This document shows, one piece after another, positions 33,538 to 44,725 of a stretch of 64,000 nucleotides of DNA (position 1 is its first letter; each line of letters begins with the position of its first letter). The translations under genes were made by a program, and so were the position numbers. This stretch comes from Symsagittifera roscoffensis (lineage: Eukaryota; Xenacoelomorpha; Acoela; Convolutidae): positions 10,982,027-11,046,026 of the forward strand of contig NC_087068.1 in assembly GCF_963678635.1 (NCBI RefSeq). The letters run 5' to 3'. The notes beneath the pieces are model-generated. The model did no database searches. It was not told where the DNA came from and saw only the letters and a program-made list of their open reading frames with translations.

Positions 33538-34776
33538 TCATTTATTTTCTTTGCATTTAACATACATATAAAAGCAAAAAAGAAAACTAATACTGCTGCT
33601 ATAAAGCCTGCTCTGCTTGAGAGCAGCATTAATCCCTCTGGGAAATCTATTTTAAGGTCTATTTCCTTGCAAAACTTCCAGTTGAATTTCTTGTCTTCAA
33701 GTTTTTTGCCAGTATTGCTTGCTAGATTTTCTACTTCTTGAGTCATGGGTTCCGAGATTGTTGTGGGTTCCGGAGTTATTAAAGATTCCGATATCGTCGT
33801 GGGTTCTTCTGATGTCGTCGATGTGACCTCCGGGGTCGGCATTGTTTCGACAATGGTTGTCAAAGGAGTTGTGACCCCAATTAGAGTTAAGAGGGGTCCA
33901 GCTCCGGTTTGATCTAGCTCCATCAGCCAGAAGTTTTTCTTATCTGTTCCCCCTGTGGTCAGGGATTCTTTCACATTGGGCATACCGGACTCAGGCAGTT
34001 CGAAACGAGGATTTGAACAGAAACGGACCCAAATTTAAAGTTAAAACAATAGACAAAACCATTGGTTTTTGAATGGTACCAAAAGAAAGACAACTGCGCT
34101 CTCAGCGATAACAAAACTATGGTCATTTTAGTTCATACAATTTAAAAAAATCCCAGAAAAAACCGAGAAAAAAAACTATTTAAAAACCGAAGCGGGTTTA
34201 CAAATAGTTGGTAAACCTACTGTTTCCTGGTCCGTTTATTCCCGCTCTTATGTATTTTCCAGAAGCAGCGTCTTTGTCTTCTTCTATTTTGTTATAAATA
34301 ATCAAGATGTACACTTTGCTTTGTCCAGATGAGTCATAGTTGCTGTCTTTGAAGAGGTTCAAATAGATAGTATTCAGACTGGGATTCGGGTATCTGCCTC
34401 AGAACGAAGTGTACAACTGGAAATTACAATTGAATTCAGCATCACGCGGGAGAATAAACGAAGAAACTGTGTTAGATTGACATTGGGTATATACTATGGT
34501 GTCCACATATTGACCCCCGCCTGAAAGCACTAGGGGGGCTATTATGATCGATCGGTCTAGAAAATCAAACTGATCTGGTGATGTTAAAATGTCTGGTTCC
34601 AAAGTGCCGAAGCTCCAATAGCCGTTGGTACAAACATGAACAGAGTTCACAGTCAAATTACCGATTCTAAAATGATTGCCCAGAATTTTTTCAAAGCAGA
34701 CGGTGGCTTCGATTTCTTTAAAATTACAAATTTGGATTACGAAATAAAACAAAATAGACGAAAGCGAGAAACCCAT
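33538..34776 (-). pseudogene. NIDO-domain membrane protein, copy 1 (broken)
   Basis: Two-exon gene on minus. Exon 1 is 34776-34221: ATG, signal peptide MGFSLSSILFYFVIQI, then a domain like NIDO of nidogen-type extracellular proteins (VCTNGYWSFG, IIIAPLVLSGGGQYVDT, YIRAGINGPGN). The donor is GTAGGT. Exon 2 is 34012-33538: PRFELPESG, TTGGTDKKNFWLMELD (the NIDO end), a Thr/Ser/Pro/Glu stalk, a transmembrane helix near GFIAAVLVFFF, and a short tail. Three lesions are seen relative to copy 2: an in-frame TGA at 34399-34401 (TTT in copy 2), the intron acceptor AG changed to AA at 34013-34014, and a one-base loss in the transmembrane coding near 33575 that shifts the tail. It is therefore a pseudogene. 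NIDO assignment is by pattern; cell-surface location is inferred. Confidence 0.65.
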
Positions 34777-36105
34777 TTTGTTACTATTTTTGCACTGAAA
34801 AATATTAAGCAAATATACTCATCTTACACTCAACGTCACTTATTTTTGCTCAAATCTGCTAATTAAAACTCATTTTGGTTCCGGAGGACAACATAAGTTT
34901 AATTAATTGCCAACTGTTTTAATATTATTTTGTACAATTCAATTGAAATCGCGTGATGACTCTCAGTGTTTTCGCACTCCTTTTCTTTTACCAATTCCTT
35001 CCTCCGCAAGAGCTACCACGTATACCGGGAGTTCAAAATTAACGTCAAGTTTTTGTTTTTGACATTCGAAGCAAAATGGTAAAAACGAAAATAAAAGTTT
35101 CATCAAATAGTACGCAGATGTGCTGAACTTGGTTGATGTTTTTTTTTTCTGTGAAGAGTAATGGAAAAATACGACCAAAAAATAAGGAATTAGACATATT
35201 CGATTGAAGAAAAACACTAAACAACGATTTTTTTTAATTTCACAAATTGTTCCTTATTTTTTTGCAGAAGTTTTTGAAAATTTTTAAAATTTTGATTTCT
35301 CAAAATCGCGATAAAAAACGCGAAAATTTTGATTTCTCAAAATGGCGATAAATTTTTTTTTTGAGTAACATAAGTTTTCACGTCTAAAAATAAGCTTTAA
35401 TAAGCTATTGTAAACCTGCATGATGACGTTTCAGCTAGAAATTAGACTTCAAGCCGGTTTTTCACGACTGAAAGGGCTTTAATAAGATTTTTAACCCGGC
35501 CCATTCCGATTATTATTTGCGGTACCTAAAAAACACCCAAATACAAAAATTCTCCGCATTTTTCAAATGGTCGAAACAATCTGTTTGTACGCTACAAAAC
35601 AATAAAAATTTTGGCTTGTTGGGATGGTAATTTTACTTTCAGCCTGTTGGCCCTTCGGCTTGTTAAATTCGTTACAAAACTAATTCACTTGAAGCGACTG
35701 TGACAGGGTAAATATTTTTAAGTTAACCCCACCTTCGTCAAAGTACCAAAGTTTGGGAGGAAGACATTTTGCCAGCATGACTTTAAACCAGAAAATTTCA
35801 ATGAAAAATTTTTTGTCATAGAATTTTTTTGTCATAAAAAAAATTAAAAATTATATAAATTTTCTATAAACATTTTTTCTCTTTACATGAAATCTGCATG
35901 CTCGGTATTTTTCTACGAAAAAACTTGTTTTAGTTTTGTTTCACTTTTTTCTGTTCTATCCGAAACACGAGAACCAAGGATTTGCTCATTGAAGAAAATT
36001 GACTAGTTAAGTGGCAACAGTCTCATAGATAACCAGAATTTTTTTGATAAGCAAGGTTCGAGTTTGCAGAGTTAAAACCATAATATCTTAATGTTTTGTA
36101 TATGG
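34777..36105. other. Upstream flank of NIDO copy 1, duplicated at 41.55-42.9 kb
   Basis: Collinear with 41553-42895: AATTAATTGCCAACTGTTTT, TGCATGATGACGTTTCAGCT, GGCCCTTCGGCTTGTTAAATTC and others occur in both. It presumably holds the promoter. A frame at 34963-35217 (-) is partly kept in the other copy (41739-41975) but with many amino-acid changes, so it is probably not a gene. The homology ends at about 36105 (GTATATGG). Confidence 0.75.
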
Positions 36106-36327
36106 ATGAAGGAAGCTTATATGGCATAAATGATTTGTTAATAGAAACAAAATCTATAACTTGTACTTTAATTGGCGTAAGAGGGATGATTTTACATGTA
36201 ATATGAAATTTAAATATATTTTTTAAATTTTGTTTATTTAAATTTTTTTTTTCTTGTTATTACTGCTCCATAGACGAAGAGGCAGTCAGAACATTCAGGG
36301 CTTCGCCCTGATACGAGCAGTATTGTT
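36106..36327 (+). mobile_element. HINE-like element, copy 11 (5' truncated)
   Basis: Begins inside the element at GAAGGAAGCTTATATGGCAT, exactly where the homology between the two NIDO flanks ends. It runs to a perfect hairpin CAGGGCTTCGCCCTG and the tail ATACGAGCAGTATTGT. Confidence 0.85.
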
Positions 36328-36527
36328 TGTTTTTGTTCTGGCAAGGAACAAAGTAAAGACAGTTATTCCTTTTGAGAGCTTTTCAATTCATTTTTTTAAG
36401 TTCATTGGGTAAAAAAATAGCAAAACACGTTCAATATTGTGTTATTTTAACGATATCAAAATCCGAGGTAATTGAGATTTTTCCAACTATCTGATGGCTA
36501 TTTTGAATGAAACAAAAACTAAACTGA

Positions 36528-36824
36528 AACAAGACTGTTCGTATCAGGGCGAAGCCCTGAATGTTCCGACTGCCTTTTAAGTTCTATGGAGCAGTAATAA
36601 CATGGAAAACTAAATGTAACAAAAAAATGAATCCCCATATTTTTACAAAAAACGGTCGCAGGTGGAATAAGTTCTCAAATTTCAGCTTAGAACAACAATA
36701 CCTTTTGAGTGATAAAAAAAACTTCGGTCAACAATGGCTAATTAAAAAAGTCGAAATATATCTAAAGAAAAAAACCACCCCGAGCACAAATTTTTCGTTA
36801 TTTTTGTCACGAAAAACGAAACAA
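36528..36824 (-). mobile_element. HINE-like element, copy 12 (internal deletion)
   Basis: Starts AACAAGACTGTTCGTATCAGG with a perfect hairpin, jumps after the ATGGAGCAGTAATAACATGG segment directly to ACGGTCGCAGGTGGAATAAG, and ends in a degraded 5' terminus (CGAAACAAT). Confidence 0.8.
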
Positions 36825-36924
36825 TACTTATTGTCCAAGTCCCACAACAGCTTTGATCAAAGATAAAATTAGAAAAACAAGTCGCAGTTTTTGTTCCAGT
36901 TCTGATTTAAATCATCTAGCTAGC

Positions 36925-37250
36925 CAGGGGCGGATTTAGAGGGGGGCGGGGGGGCGGACGCCCCCCCCCCCCCCCCCTCAGGGATTCGACCCCCTGCCGA
37001 CCCAAAGGCTCCCCCCTTTGGTACTTTTTAATAAATCCATTTTTGCCAACCGACCCTAAATTTTTTCTAAAGGCGCCTTGGGCGCCAATATATACTAACT
37101 TTGAGGGGGAGCGCGCGCCAAAAAAACGCTGGTAGCAGTACATTCGCCGCTCTGGTAGCCTCATCCTCATTTTGTAGTACGCTTAATCGTGAAAATTACA
37201 AAATTGAAAATACTCTCCAAGAGCGGCGGACGTTTTTTGGCGGTTTAAAA
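36925..37250. mobile_element. hAT-like terminus with G/C-tract island
   Basis: CAGGGGCGGATTTAG at 36925 matches the general form of hAT transposon ends and follows CTAGCTAGC. Next come runs of G and C (36940-36978) and a short GC-rich body in otherwise AT-rich DNA, including AAGGCGCCTTGGGCGCC. No partner end (CTAAATCCGCCCCTG) was found, so it is a one-ended remnant at best. Confidence 0.45.
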
Positions 37251-37256
37251 GCTAAA

Positions 37257-37750
37257 AAGACTGCTCGTATCAGGGAGCCCTGAATGTTCCGACTGCCTTT
37301 TAAGTTTTAAGAGCAGCACTAATATTAAAAAATTAAATGTAAGAAAAAATAAAATGAAATTTTTTTTCTTACAAAATTTGAAAATTTTTATGAAAATCAT
37401 CCCCCCACACGCCATACAAAGTACAAAAGGATAGATTTTGCTCCTTGTAACAAACCAATTATGGCGAAAAAGCTTCTTTCAACCAAATTGGAACGATTTC
37501 TAAGACGGATTAACCCTCCGCTCACGCGTTAATAGTGCGAAATATATATCGCGCGTTAATTGTCCCAAATTGGCCAAAATGGCAACCTTTAAACCCCCAG
37601 AACTTTACGAAAAATGATCACAAGTGAAATATTTTTCAAATTAACGCCGAAGACAAAAATACATTTTGAATGATATAAAAAAACTCCCTAAAATGGCTAG
37701 TTAAAAAGTTGAAATTTGTCGGAAGAAAAAAACCATTATAAGTCGGAACA
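37257..37750 (-). mobile_element. HINE-like element, copy 13
   Basis: Reversed copy from AAGACTGCTCGTATCAGGG (hairpin shortened to CAGGGAGCCCTG) to TAAGTCGGAACA. From TCACGCGTTAATAGTGCG onward it is almost identical to the truncated minus copy at 32500-32727. Confidence 0.85.
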
Positions 37751-38540
37751 AAAAGCAGAAAACATCTATGCTTCAAGGAAGCGTGGTTCAGCTTTGGTAA
37801 ATTCCTCTATCATACTTGTACAAAATTAAAATCTGTGTACCAAAACAGGTTGGGCTTCATACTTAGCTGCAATATATGCCACTGGTTGTCTAAAGTTTTA
37901 AAGTTGGGGGTTGAAGTGTAGGATGTTGTTTATTTGGCGAGGAAATTTTTGCACTTGATATGAAGGATGGTATTGTGATAAAATCCCACGCAAATTTATG
38001 CGCTTTTTTGGAAGTAGGCACTTATTTAATAGTTCAGGTCAACTTCATTTTTGTAAAAACAAGCCAAAAAATTGAATTGAAAGCCAAAAGAGAAAGAATT
38101 GAGAATTGAGGTCAGTTTTTGATTACAACCATTACCACATTGACAAATCAAGACGGTTAAGCACCATGTAAGTACTGATAAGGGGGTCAGAGGCAAGAGC
38201 TGGTCGTTTATTCCAGCGATCACGGGCTTTTTGACAGCCAACGTTCACCTTTTATTGGCAGACATCCTGTGATTATCAGGATGCAGAATGCTAAACATAC
38301 CTGATAATCATTCTGCCTTTAGTATACTGTTTTTAGTATGCTATTTGCAAACATACTTTTTGTATGAAAATATATCCGAGCCTATTTTGCTGGGCTTTGA
38401 AGATACTTTGTAAATCGAACTAGTTCACGTCTAGAAAATCTGCAAAAAATTGTTCTTTTCCCCTCCCTCGTCGTAAAATTGTTCTCGCAAGTTACTGTTT
38501 GAAAGTAACGAATTTAGAATTTCAGATTATTATCATTTAT
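37751..38540. repeat. 3'-flank segment S3 (mosaic)
   Basis: Its first half matches S2 (GGAAGCGTGGTTCAGC, GGTTGGGCTTCATAC), while its end matches S1 (TTATTGGCAGACATCCTGTG). This indicates exchange between copies. Confidence 0.85.
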
Positions 38541-39166
38541 TGTTCCGACTTTCGATACAAAAGTAACGGAAGATTTGTGCTCGGGGTGGGTTTTTTTTTC
38601 TTCAGACAAATTTCGACTTTTTAACTAGCCATTTTTGACGGAATTTTTTTATATCATTCAAAAAGTATTGTTGTCTTGAGCTCAAATTTGAAAAGATATT
38701 TCACCTGTGATCATTTTTCGCAAAGTTATGGGGGTTTAAAGATTGCCATTTTTGTCAATTTGGGACAATTAACGCCCGATTTATTTCGCGCTATTAATGC
38801 GTAAGCGGAGAGTTAATCCGTCTTAAAATCGTTCCAAATTTGTTAAAAGAAGCTTATTTGCCACAATTGATTGGTTACAAGGAGCTAAATCTATCTTTTG
38901 TACTTTAAATGGCGTGTGGGGGATGATTTTCATAATTCTCACGCGTTAATAGTGCGAAATATATATCGCGCGTTAATTGTCCCAAATTGGCCAAAATGGC
39001 AACCTTTAAACCCCCAGAACTTTACGAAAAATGATCGCAAGTGAAATATTTTTCAAATTAACGCCGAAGACAAAAATACATTTTGAATGATATAAAAAAC
39101 TCCCTAAAATGGCTAGTTAAAAAGTCGAAATTTGTCGGAAGAAAAAAACCATTATAAGTCGGAACA
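38541..39166. mobile_element. Head-to-head pair of truncated HINE-like elements (copies 14 and 15)
   Basis: Same structure and same junction (GATGATTTTCATAATTCTCACGCG) as the pair at 32103-32727, differing at few sites. Confidence 0.85.
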
Positions 39167-39722
39167 AAAAGCAGAAAACATCTATGCTTCAAGGATGCGT
39201 GGGTCAACTTTGGTAAATTCCTCTATCATACTTTTACAAAATTAAAATCTGTGTACCAAAACAGGTTGAGCTTCATACTTAGCTGCAATATATGCCACTG
39301 GTTGTCTAAAGTTTTAAAGTTGGGGGTTGGAGTGTAGGATAATGTTTATTTGGCGAGGAAATTTTTGCGCTTGATATGAAGGATGGTAGTGTGATAAAAT
39401 CCCACACAAATTTAAGCGCTTTTTTGGAAGTAGGCACTTATTTAATCGTTCAAGTCAACTTCATTTTTGTAAAAACAAGCCAAAAAATTGAATTGAAAGC
39501 CAAAAGAGAAAGAATTGAGAATTGAGGTCAGTTTTTGATTACAGTCATTACCAAATTGACGAATCAAGACGTCTGGGATGTTGCTGGGCTTTGAAGATAC
39601 TTAGTAAATCGAACTAGTTCACGTCGAGAAATTCTGCAAAAAAATGTTCGTTCCCCTTCCTCGTCGTAAAATTGTTCTCGCAAGTTACTGTTTGAAAGGA
39701 ACGAATTTAGAATTTTTGATTA
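39167..39722. repeat. 3'-flank segment S4 (internal deletion)
   Basis: Copy of S1-S3 lacking about 250 bp between CAAGACG (near 39571) and TTGCTGGGCTTTGAAG, including the interleaved inverted repeats. It leads into a complete HINE-like element and then NIDO copy 2. Confidence 0.85.
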
Positions 39723-39723
39723 T

Positions 39724-40269
39724 TGTTCCGACTTTCGATACGAAAGTAACGGAATATTTGTGCTCGGGGTGGGTTTTTTTTTTCTTCAGACAAATTTCGA
39801 CTTTTTAACTAGCCATTTTTGACGGAATTTTTTTTATATCATTCGAAAGGTACTGCTGTCCTGAGCTTAAGTTTGAAAAAATATTTCACCTGTGATCATT
39901 TTTTGTAAAGTTATGAGGGTTTAAAGGTTGCCATTTTGGCCACTTTGACCAATTTGGGACAATTAACGCGCGATATAATTCGAGCTATTAACGCGTAAGC
40001 GGAGATTTAATCCGTCTTATAAATCGTTCCAAATTGGTTGAACGAAGCTTATTTGCCATAATTGCTTTGTTACAAGGAACGAAATCTATCTTTTTGTACT
40101 TTATATGGCGTGTGGGGGGATGATTTTCATGAAAAACTTCAAATTTTAGAAAAAAAATTTTCATTTTTTTTTTATTTCAATTAATTTTTTGATGTTATAA
40201 CTGCTGCTCCATAAAACTTAAAAGGCAGTCGGAACCTTCAGGGCTTCACCCTGATACGAGCAGTCTTGT
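39724..40269 (+). mobile_element. HINE-like element, copy 16 (complete, with empty-site match)
   Basis: Complete 546-bp copy: TGTTCCGACTTTCGATACG ... AGTCGGAACC ... hairpin CAGGGCTTCACCCTG (one mismatch) ... GAGCAGTCTTGT. It lies between GATTAT and TATCATTT. The unfilled paralogues at 32087-32100 and 38524-38537 read GATTATTATCATTT, so it inserted between two Ts without duplication. It sits two bases beyond the stop codon of NIDO copy 2. Confidence 0.95.
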
Positions 40270-40271
40270 TA

Positions 40272-41552
40272 TCATTTATTTTCTTTGCATTTAACATACA
40301 CATAACAGCAAAAAATGAAAACTAATACTGCTGCTATAAAGCCTGCTCTGCTTGAGAGCAGCATCAACTCCTGTGGGAAATCTATTTTAAGGTCTATTTC
40401 CTTACAAAACTTCCAGTTGAATTTCTTGTCTTCAAGTTTTTTGTCAGTATTGCTCGCTAGATTTTCTACTTCTTGAGTCATGGTTTCCGAGATTGTTGTG
40501 GGTTCCGGAGTTATTAAAGATTCCGATGTCATCGTGGGTTCTTCCGATGTCGTCGTGGGTTCTTCCGATGTCGTCATGGGTCCTTCCGATGTCGTCGATG
40601 TGACTTCGGGGGTCGGCATTGTTTCGACAGTGGTTGTCAAAGGAGTTGTGACCCCAATTAGAGTTACGAGGGGTCCAGCTCCGGTTTGATCTAGCTCTAT
40701 CAGCCAGAAGTTTTTCTTATCTGTTCCCCCTGTGGTCAGGGATTTTTTCACATTGGGCGTACCGGACTCAGGCAGTTCGAAACGAGGATCTGAACAGAAA
40801 CGGACCCAATTTGAAGTTAAAACAATAGACAAAACCATTGGTTTTTGAATGGTACCAATAGAAAGACAACTGCGCTCTCAGCGATAACAAAATTATGGTC
40901 ATTTTAGTCCATACAATTTAAAAAAATCCCAGAAAAAACCGAGAAAAAAAAACTATTTTAAAACCGAAGCGGGTTTACAAATAGTTGGTAAACCTACTGT
41001 TTCCTGGTCCGTTTACTCCCGCCCTTATATATTATCCAGAAGCAGCGTCTTTGTCTTCTTCTATTTTGTTATATATAATCAAGATGTACACTTTGCTTTG
41101 TCCAGATGAGTCATAGTTGCTGTCTTTGTAGAGGTTCAAATAGATAGTATTCGGACTGGGATTCGGGTATCTGCCAAAAAACGAAGTGTACAACTGGAAA
41201 TCACAATTGAATTCAGCATCACGCGGAAGAATAAACGAAGAAACTGTGTTAGATTGACATTGGGTATATACTATGGTGTCCACATACTGACCCCCGCCTG
41301 AAAGCACTAGGGGGCTATTATGATCGATCGGTTTAGAAAATCAAACTGATCTGGTGATGTTAAAATGTCTGGTTCCAAAGTGCTGAAGCTCCAATAGCCG
41401 TTGGTACAAACATGTACAGAGTTCACAGTCAAATTACCGATTCTAAAATGATTACCCAGAATTTTTTCAAAGCAGACGGTGGCTTCGATTTCTTTAAAAT
41501 TACAAATTTGGATTACGAAAATAAACAAAATAAACGAAAGCAAGAAACCCAT
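40272..41552 (-). pseudogene. NIDO-domain membrane protein, copy 2 (broken)
   Basis: Exon 1 is 41552-40998 and exon 2 is 40789-40272, with a GTAGGT donor and a TTCTGTTCAG acceptor flanking a 208-bp intron. Splicing joins GPGN to PRFELPESG in frame. Exon 2 stays open through a Thr/Ser/Glu/Pro stalk with repeated SEEPTTT units, a transmembrane helix (AGFIAAVLVFIFC) and the tail VKCKENK. Lesions relative to copy 1: a G lost in the run near 41310 (five G against six), shifting the frame inside the NIDO domain, and TAA at 41032-41034 where copy 1 has AAA. Splice sites and C-terminus are intact here, the reverse of copy 1. If the G-run is an assembly error, one stop still remains. Confidence 0.65.
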
Positions 41553-42895
41553 CTTGTTACTATTTTTGCACTGACAAATATTAAGCAAAATATACTCAGC
41601 TTACACTCAACGTCACTTATTTTTGTTCAAATCTGCAAATTAAACTCATTTTGGTTCCGGAGGACAACATAAGTTTAATTAATTGCCAACTGTTTTAATA
41701 TTATTTTGTATAATTCAATTGGAATCGCGTGATGAGTCTCAGCGTTTTCGCACTCCTTTTTTTTTACAAATTCCTTCCTCCCGAAGAGCTACCACGTATA
41801 CCGGGAGTACAAAATTAACATCAAGTTTTCGTTTTTGATATTCGAAGCAAAATGGTAAAAACGAAAATAAAAGTTTCATCAAATAGTACGCAGATGTGCT
41901 GAACCTGGCTGATGTTGTTTTTTTTTCTGTGAAGAGCAATGGAAAAATCCGACCAAAAAATAGGGAATTAAACATATTCGATTGCAGAAAAACACTAAAA
42001 AACGATTATTTTTTTTCAATTTCACAAATTGTTCCTTATTTTTTTGCAGAAGTTTTTGAAAACTTTTAAAATTTTGATTTCTCAAAATGGCGATAAAAAA
42101 CGCAAAATTTAATTTTTTTTGAGTAACATAAGTTTTCACGTCCAAAAATAAGCTTTAATAAGCTATTGTAAACCTGCATGATGACGTTTCAGCTAGAAAT
42201 TAGACCAAAAATTAAAAACTTCAAGCCGGTTTTTCACGACTGAAAGGGCTTTTAAAAGATTTATAACTCGGCCCATTCCGATTATTTTTGCGGTACCTAA
42301 AACACACCCAAATACAAAAATTCTCCGATTTTTTCAAATGGTCGAAACAATCTGTTTGTACGCTACAAAACAATAATAATTTTGGCTTGTTGGGATGGTA
42401 ACTTTTTTTTCAGCCTGTTGGCCCTTCGGCTTGTTAAATTCGTTACAAAACTAATTCACTTGAAACGACTGTGACTGGGTAAATATTTTTAGGTTAACCC
42501 CACCTTTCTCAAAGTACCAAAGTTTTGGAGGAAGACATTTTGCCAGCATGACTTTAAACCAGAAAATTTCAATGAAAATTTTTTTGTCATAGAAAACTAT
42601 TTTTTTTTGTCATAAAAAAATATAATTTATACAAAAAGTTATATAAATTCTCTATAAAAATTTTTTCTATACATGAAATCTGTATGCTCGGTATTTTTTT
42701 ATGAAAAACTTGTTTTAGTTTTGTTTCACTTTTTTCTGTTCTATCCGAAACACGAGAACCAAGGATTTGCTCATAGAAGAAAATTGACTAGTTAAGTGGC
42801 AACAGTTCCATAGATAACCAGCATTTTTTGATAGGCAACGTTAAGGTTCGAGTTTACAGAGTTTAAACCATAATATCTTAATTTTTTGTATATGG
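41553..42895. other. Upstream flank of NIDO copy 2
   Basis: Collinear with 34777-36105 at high identity with small indels. Homology ends near 42895 (TATATGGCTG), where copy 1 has a HINE-like element instead. Confidence 0.75.
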
Positions 42896-43487
42896 CTGAA
42901 AAACGTTTACTTTAAAAATTTTTGTTACTGGATGAAAATCGTGGGCTGTTTTTTGACAAATTGACGTTTATCTCACCATATAAAACAACAATTCGACCAA
43001 AAAAACTGTTTCAAAACAATATAGATTTTCAGATTAAAAAGAAGGAAAAATGTCCGAGTTTCAGAACCTACTATTTGGAAATTTTTATATTTTATATTTT
43101 TTCTATGAAACTGAATGATAAACAGTTTTTTTCCATCCTAGTAAGCACTTTTTTCTCATGAAATCATTCTGTGTAGATGGAGAGAACAATTACTTCGCGG
43201 AGTGTTAGCAAACGTGCTTTGATTTTCTTAGAAGAGCTATGTAATTTAACGGCAAACACTGATTCTCAGGCTCAATTTTTCTCGTTACGAATGACTTATT
43301 TAGCACAATCTGGCACACAGTCGGTCTGGTCAAAAGTAGGAATTGAGAGAATGGCATAAAATGGCTATTAGTGACGTAAGGGTTGTACGGTAAGACATTC
43401 ATTAACGAAATTCTGTGTGACTCCGTGTTCGTAAAAAAAAACAAAAACAACCGGTTGTAATATGATTTTAACTGAAGTTTGGATTAT
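42896..43487. other. Spacer with one weak ORF
   Basis: An ATG-initiated frame of 60 codons at 43177-43359 (+), following TGTAG, reads MERTITSRSVSKRALIFLEE. It could be an exon but has no recognisable domain. Nothing else was seen. Confidence 0.3.
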
Positions 43488-43905
43488 TGTTCCGATTTTC
43501 GTAACGAAAGTAACGGAATATTTGTGCTCGGGATGTTTTTTTTTCTTCAGACAGTTTTCGACTTCTCAACTAACCGTTTGACGGAATTATTTTGTATCAT
43601 CCAAAAGGTATTTTTGTCCCGAGCTTCAGTTTGAAAAGATATATCACCTGTGGTCATTTGTTTTTACAGTTATGGAGATTTAATGATTGCCATTTTGTCC
43701 AACTTGGGACAATTAACGAGCAATTTATTTCGCGCTATTGAAGCGGAGAATTAATCAGTCTTAGTAATCGTTTTAAATTGGTTGAACGTAGCTTATTTGT
43801 CATAATTTATTTGTTAATAGGAGTGAAATCTATCACTTTGAACTTTATATGGCGTGTGGGGTGATGATTTTCACAAAAAAAATGTCATGCTCAAAAAAAA
43901 TCGAA
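43488..43905 (+). mobile_element. HINE-like element, copy 17 (3' truncated)
   Basis: TGTTCCGATTTTCGTAACG at the start, GCTCGGGATG, GACAATTAACGAGCAATTTATTTCG, GGCGTGTGGGGTGATGATTTTC. It is diverged and lacks the 3' hairpin. Confidence 0.8.
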
Positions 43906-43950
43906 TTTTATCTTAGATCAAAGCTGTTGTGGGACTTGGACAATAATTAT

Positions 43951-44485
43951 TGTTTCGACTTTTGTAACGAAAGTAATGGAATATTGGTGCTCGGGGTGAT
44001 TTTTTTTCCTTCAGATAAATTTCGACTTTTTTAATTAGTATTCTTGACCGAATTGTTTTTTATCACTCAAAAGGTATTGTTGTCCTGGGCGCTTAAATGT
44101 GACAAGATATTCCACCTGCAATCTTTTTTTTGTGAAGTTATAGGGGTTTCAGGATTGGCATTTCGGCCAATTTGGGACAATTAACGCGCGATTTATTTCT
44201 TGCAATAAACGCGTAAGCGGAGATTTAATCCGTCTTAGAAATCGATCCAAGTTGATTGAATGAAGCTTATTTGTCATAATTGATTTGTTACTAGGTGCAA
44301 AATTTATCACCTTATAGTTTATATGGCGGGTGGTGGGATGATTTTCACAAAAAAATTTCAAATGTATTTTTTTTTCAATTTTATTAAATTTTCTGACATT
44401 TAATTTTTTCACGTTACTACTGCTCTATAGACCTTAAAAGGCAGTCGGAACATTCATGGCTCCACCTTGATACGAGCAGTCTTGT
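43951..44485 (+). mobile_element. HINE-like element, copy 18 (complete, diverged)
   Basis: TGTTTCGACTTTTGTAACG to AGTCGGAACATTCATGGCTC (hairpin lost) and GAGCAGTCTTGT. Its 5' flank TCAAAGCTGTTGTGGGACTT also precedes, inverted, the element at 36528-36824. Confidence 0.85.
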
Positions 44486-44725
44486 TTAAATTTTAGTTTG
44501 TAGAAGAATTCCTCTCGCATGAAAATGTCATCTTAGGTTTTGACAATATATGCGCGGTAGATGGTGGAAACTGGTATTAAAATCTTAAATATTACTAACA
44601 CAGATGAAAAAGGTTGCTGTTTAAATGGTAGTCAGGTTGTTTTATGGAATAAAAATCATGATTCAAGTGTGTATTTCAACCCCACAACACTTATATAATA
44701 GAACCCAATTTTCAGACTAACTTTT

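Noticed and set aside
36950-36995. A tRNA-like T-arm (GGGGGTCGAATCCCT on minus) near the C/G tracts
   Set aside because: No acceptor stem, anticodon arm or A box could be matched around it; more likely part of a GC-rich transposon end.
31588-38241. A 71-codon minus frame (MAVKKPVIAGINDQLLPL...) repeated at 31588, 33003 and 38026
   Set aside because: It lies wholly inside the duplicated S segments, so its repetition comes from the duplication. The overlapping plus frame is interrupted in S2/S3, and the sequence has no domain-like character.
34963-41975. Frames at 34963-35217 and 41739-41975 as a conserved small gene upstream of NIDO
   Set aside because: The shared part comes from the segmental duplication and shows frequent amino-acid changes with different N-termini, without a sign of constraint.
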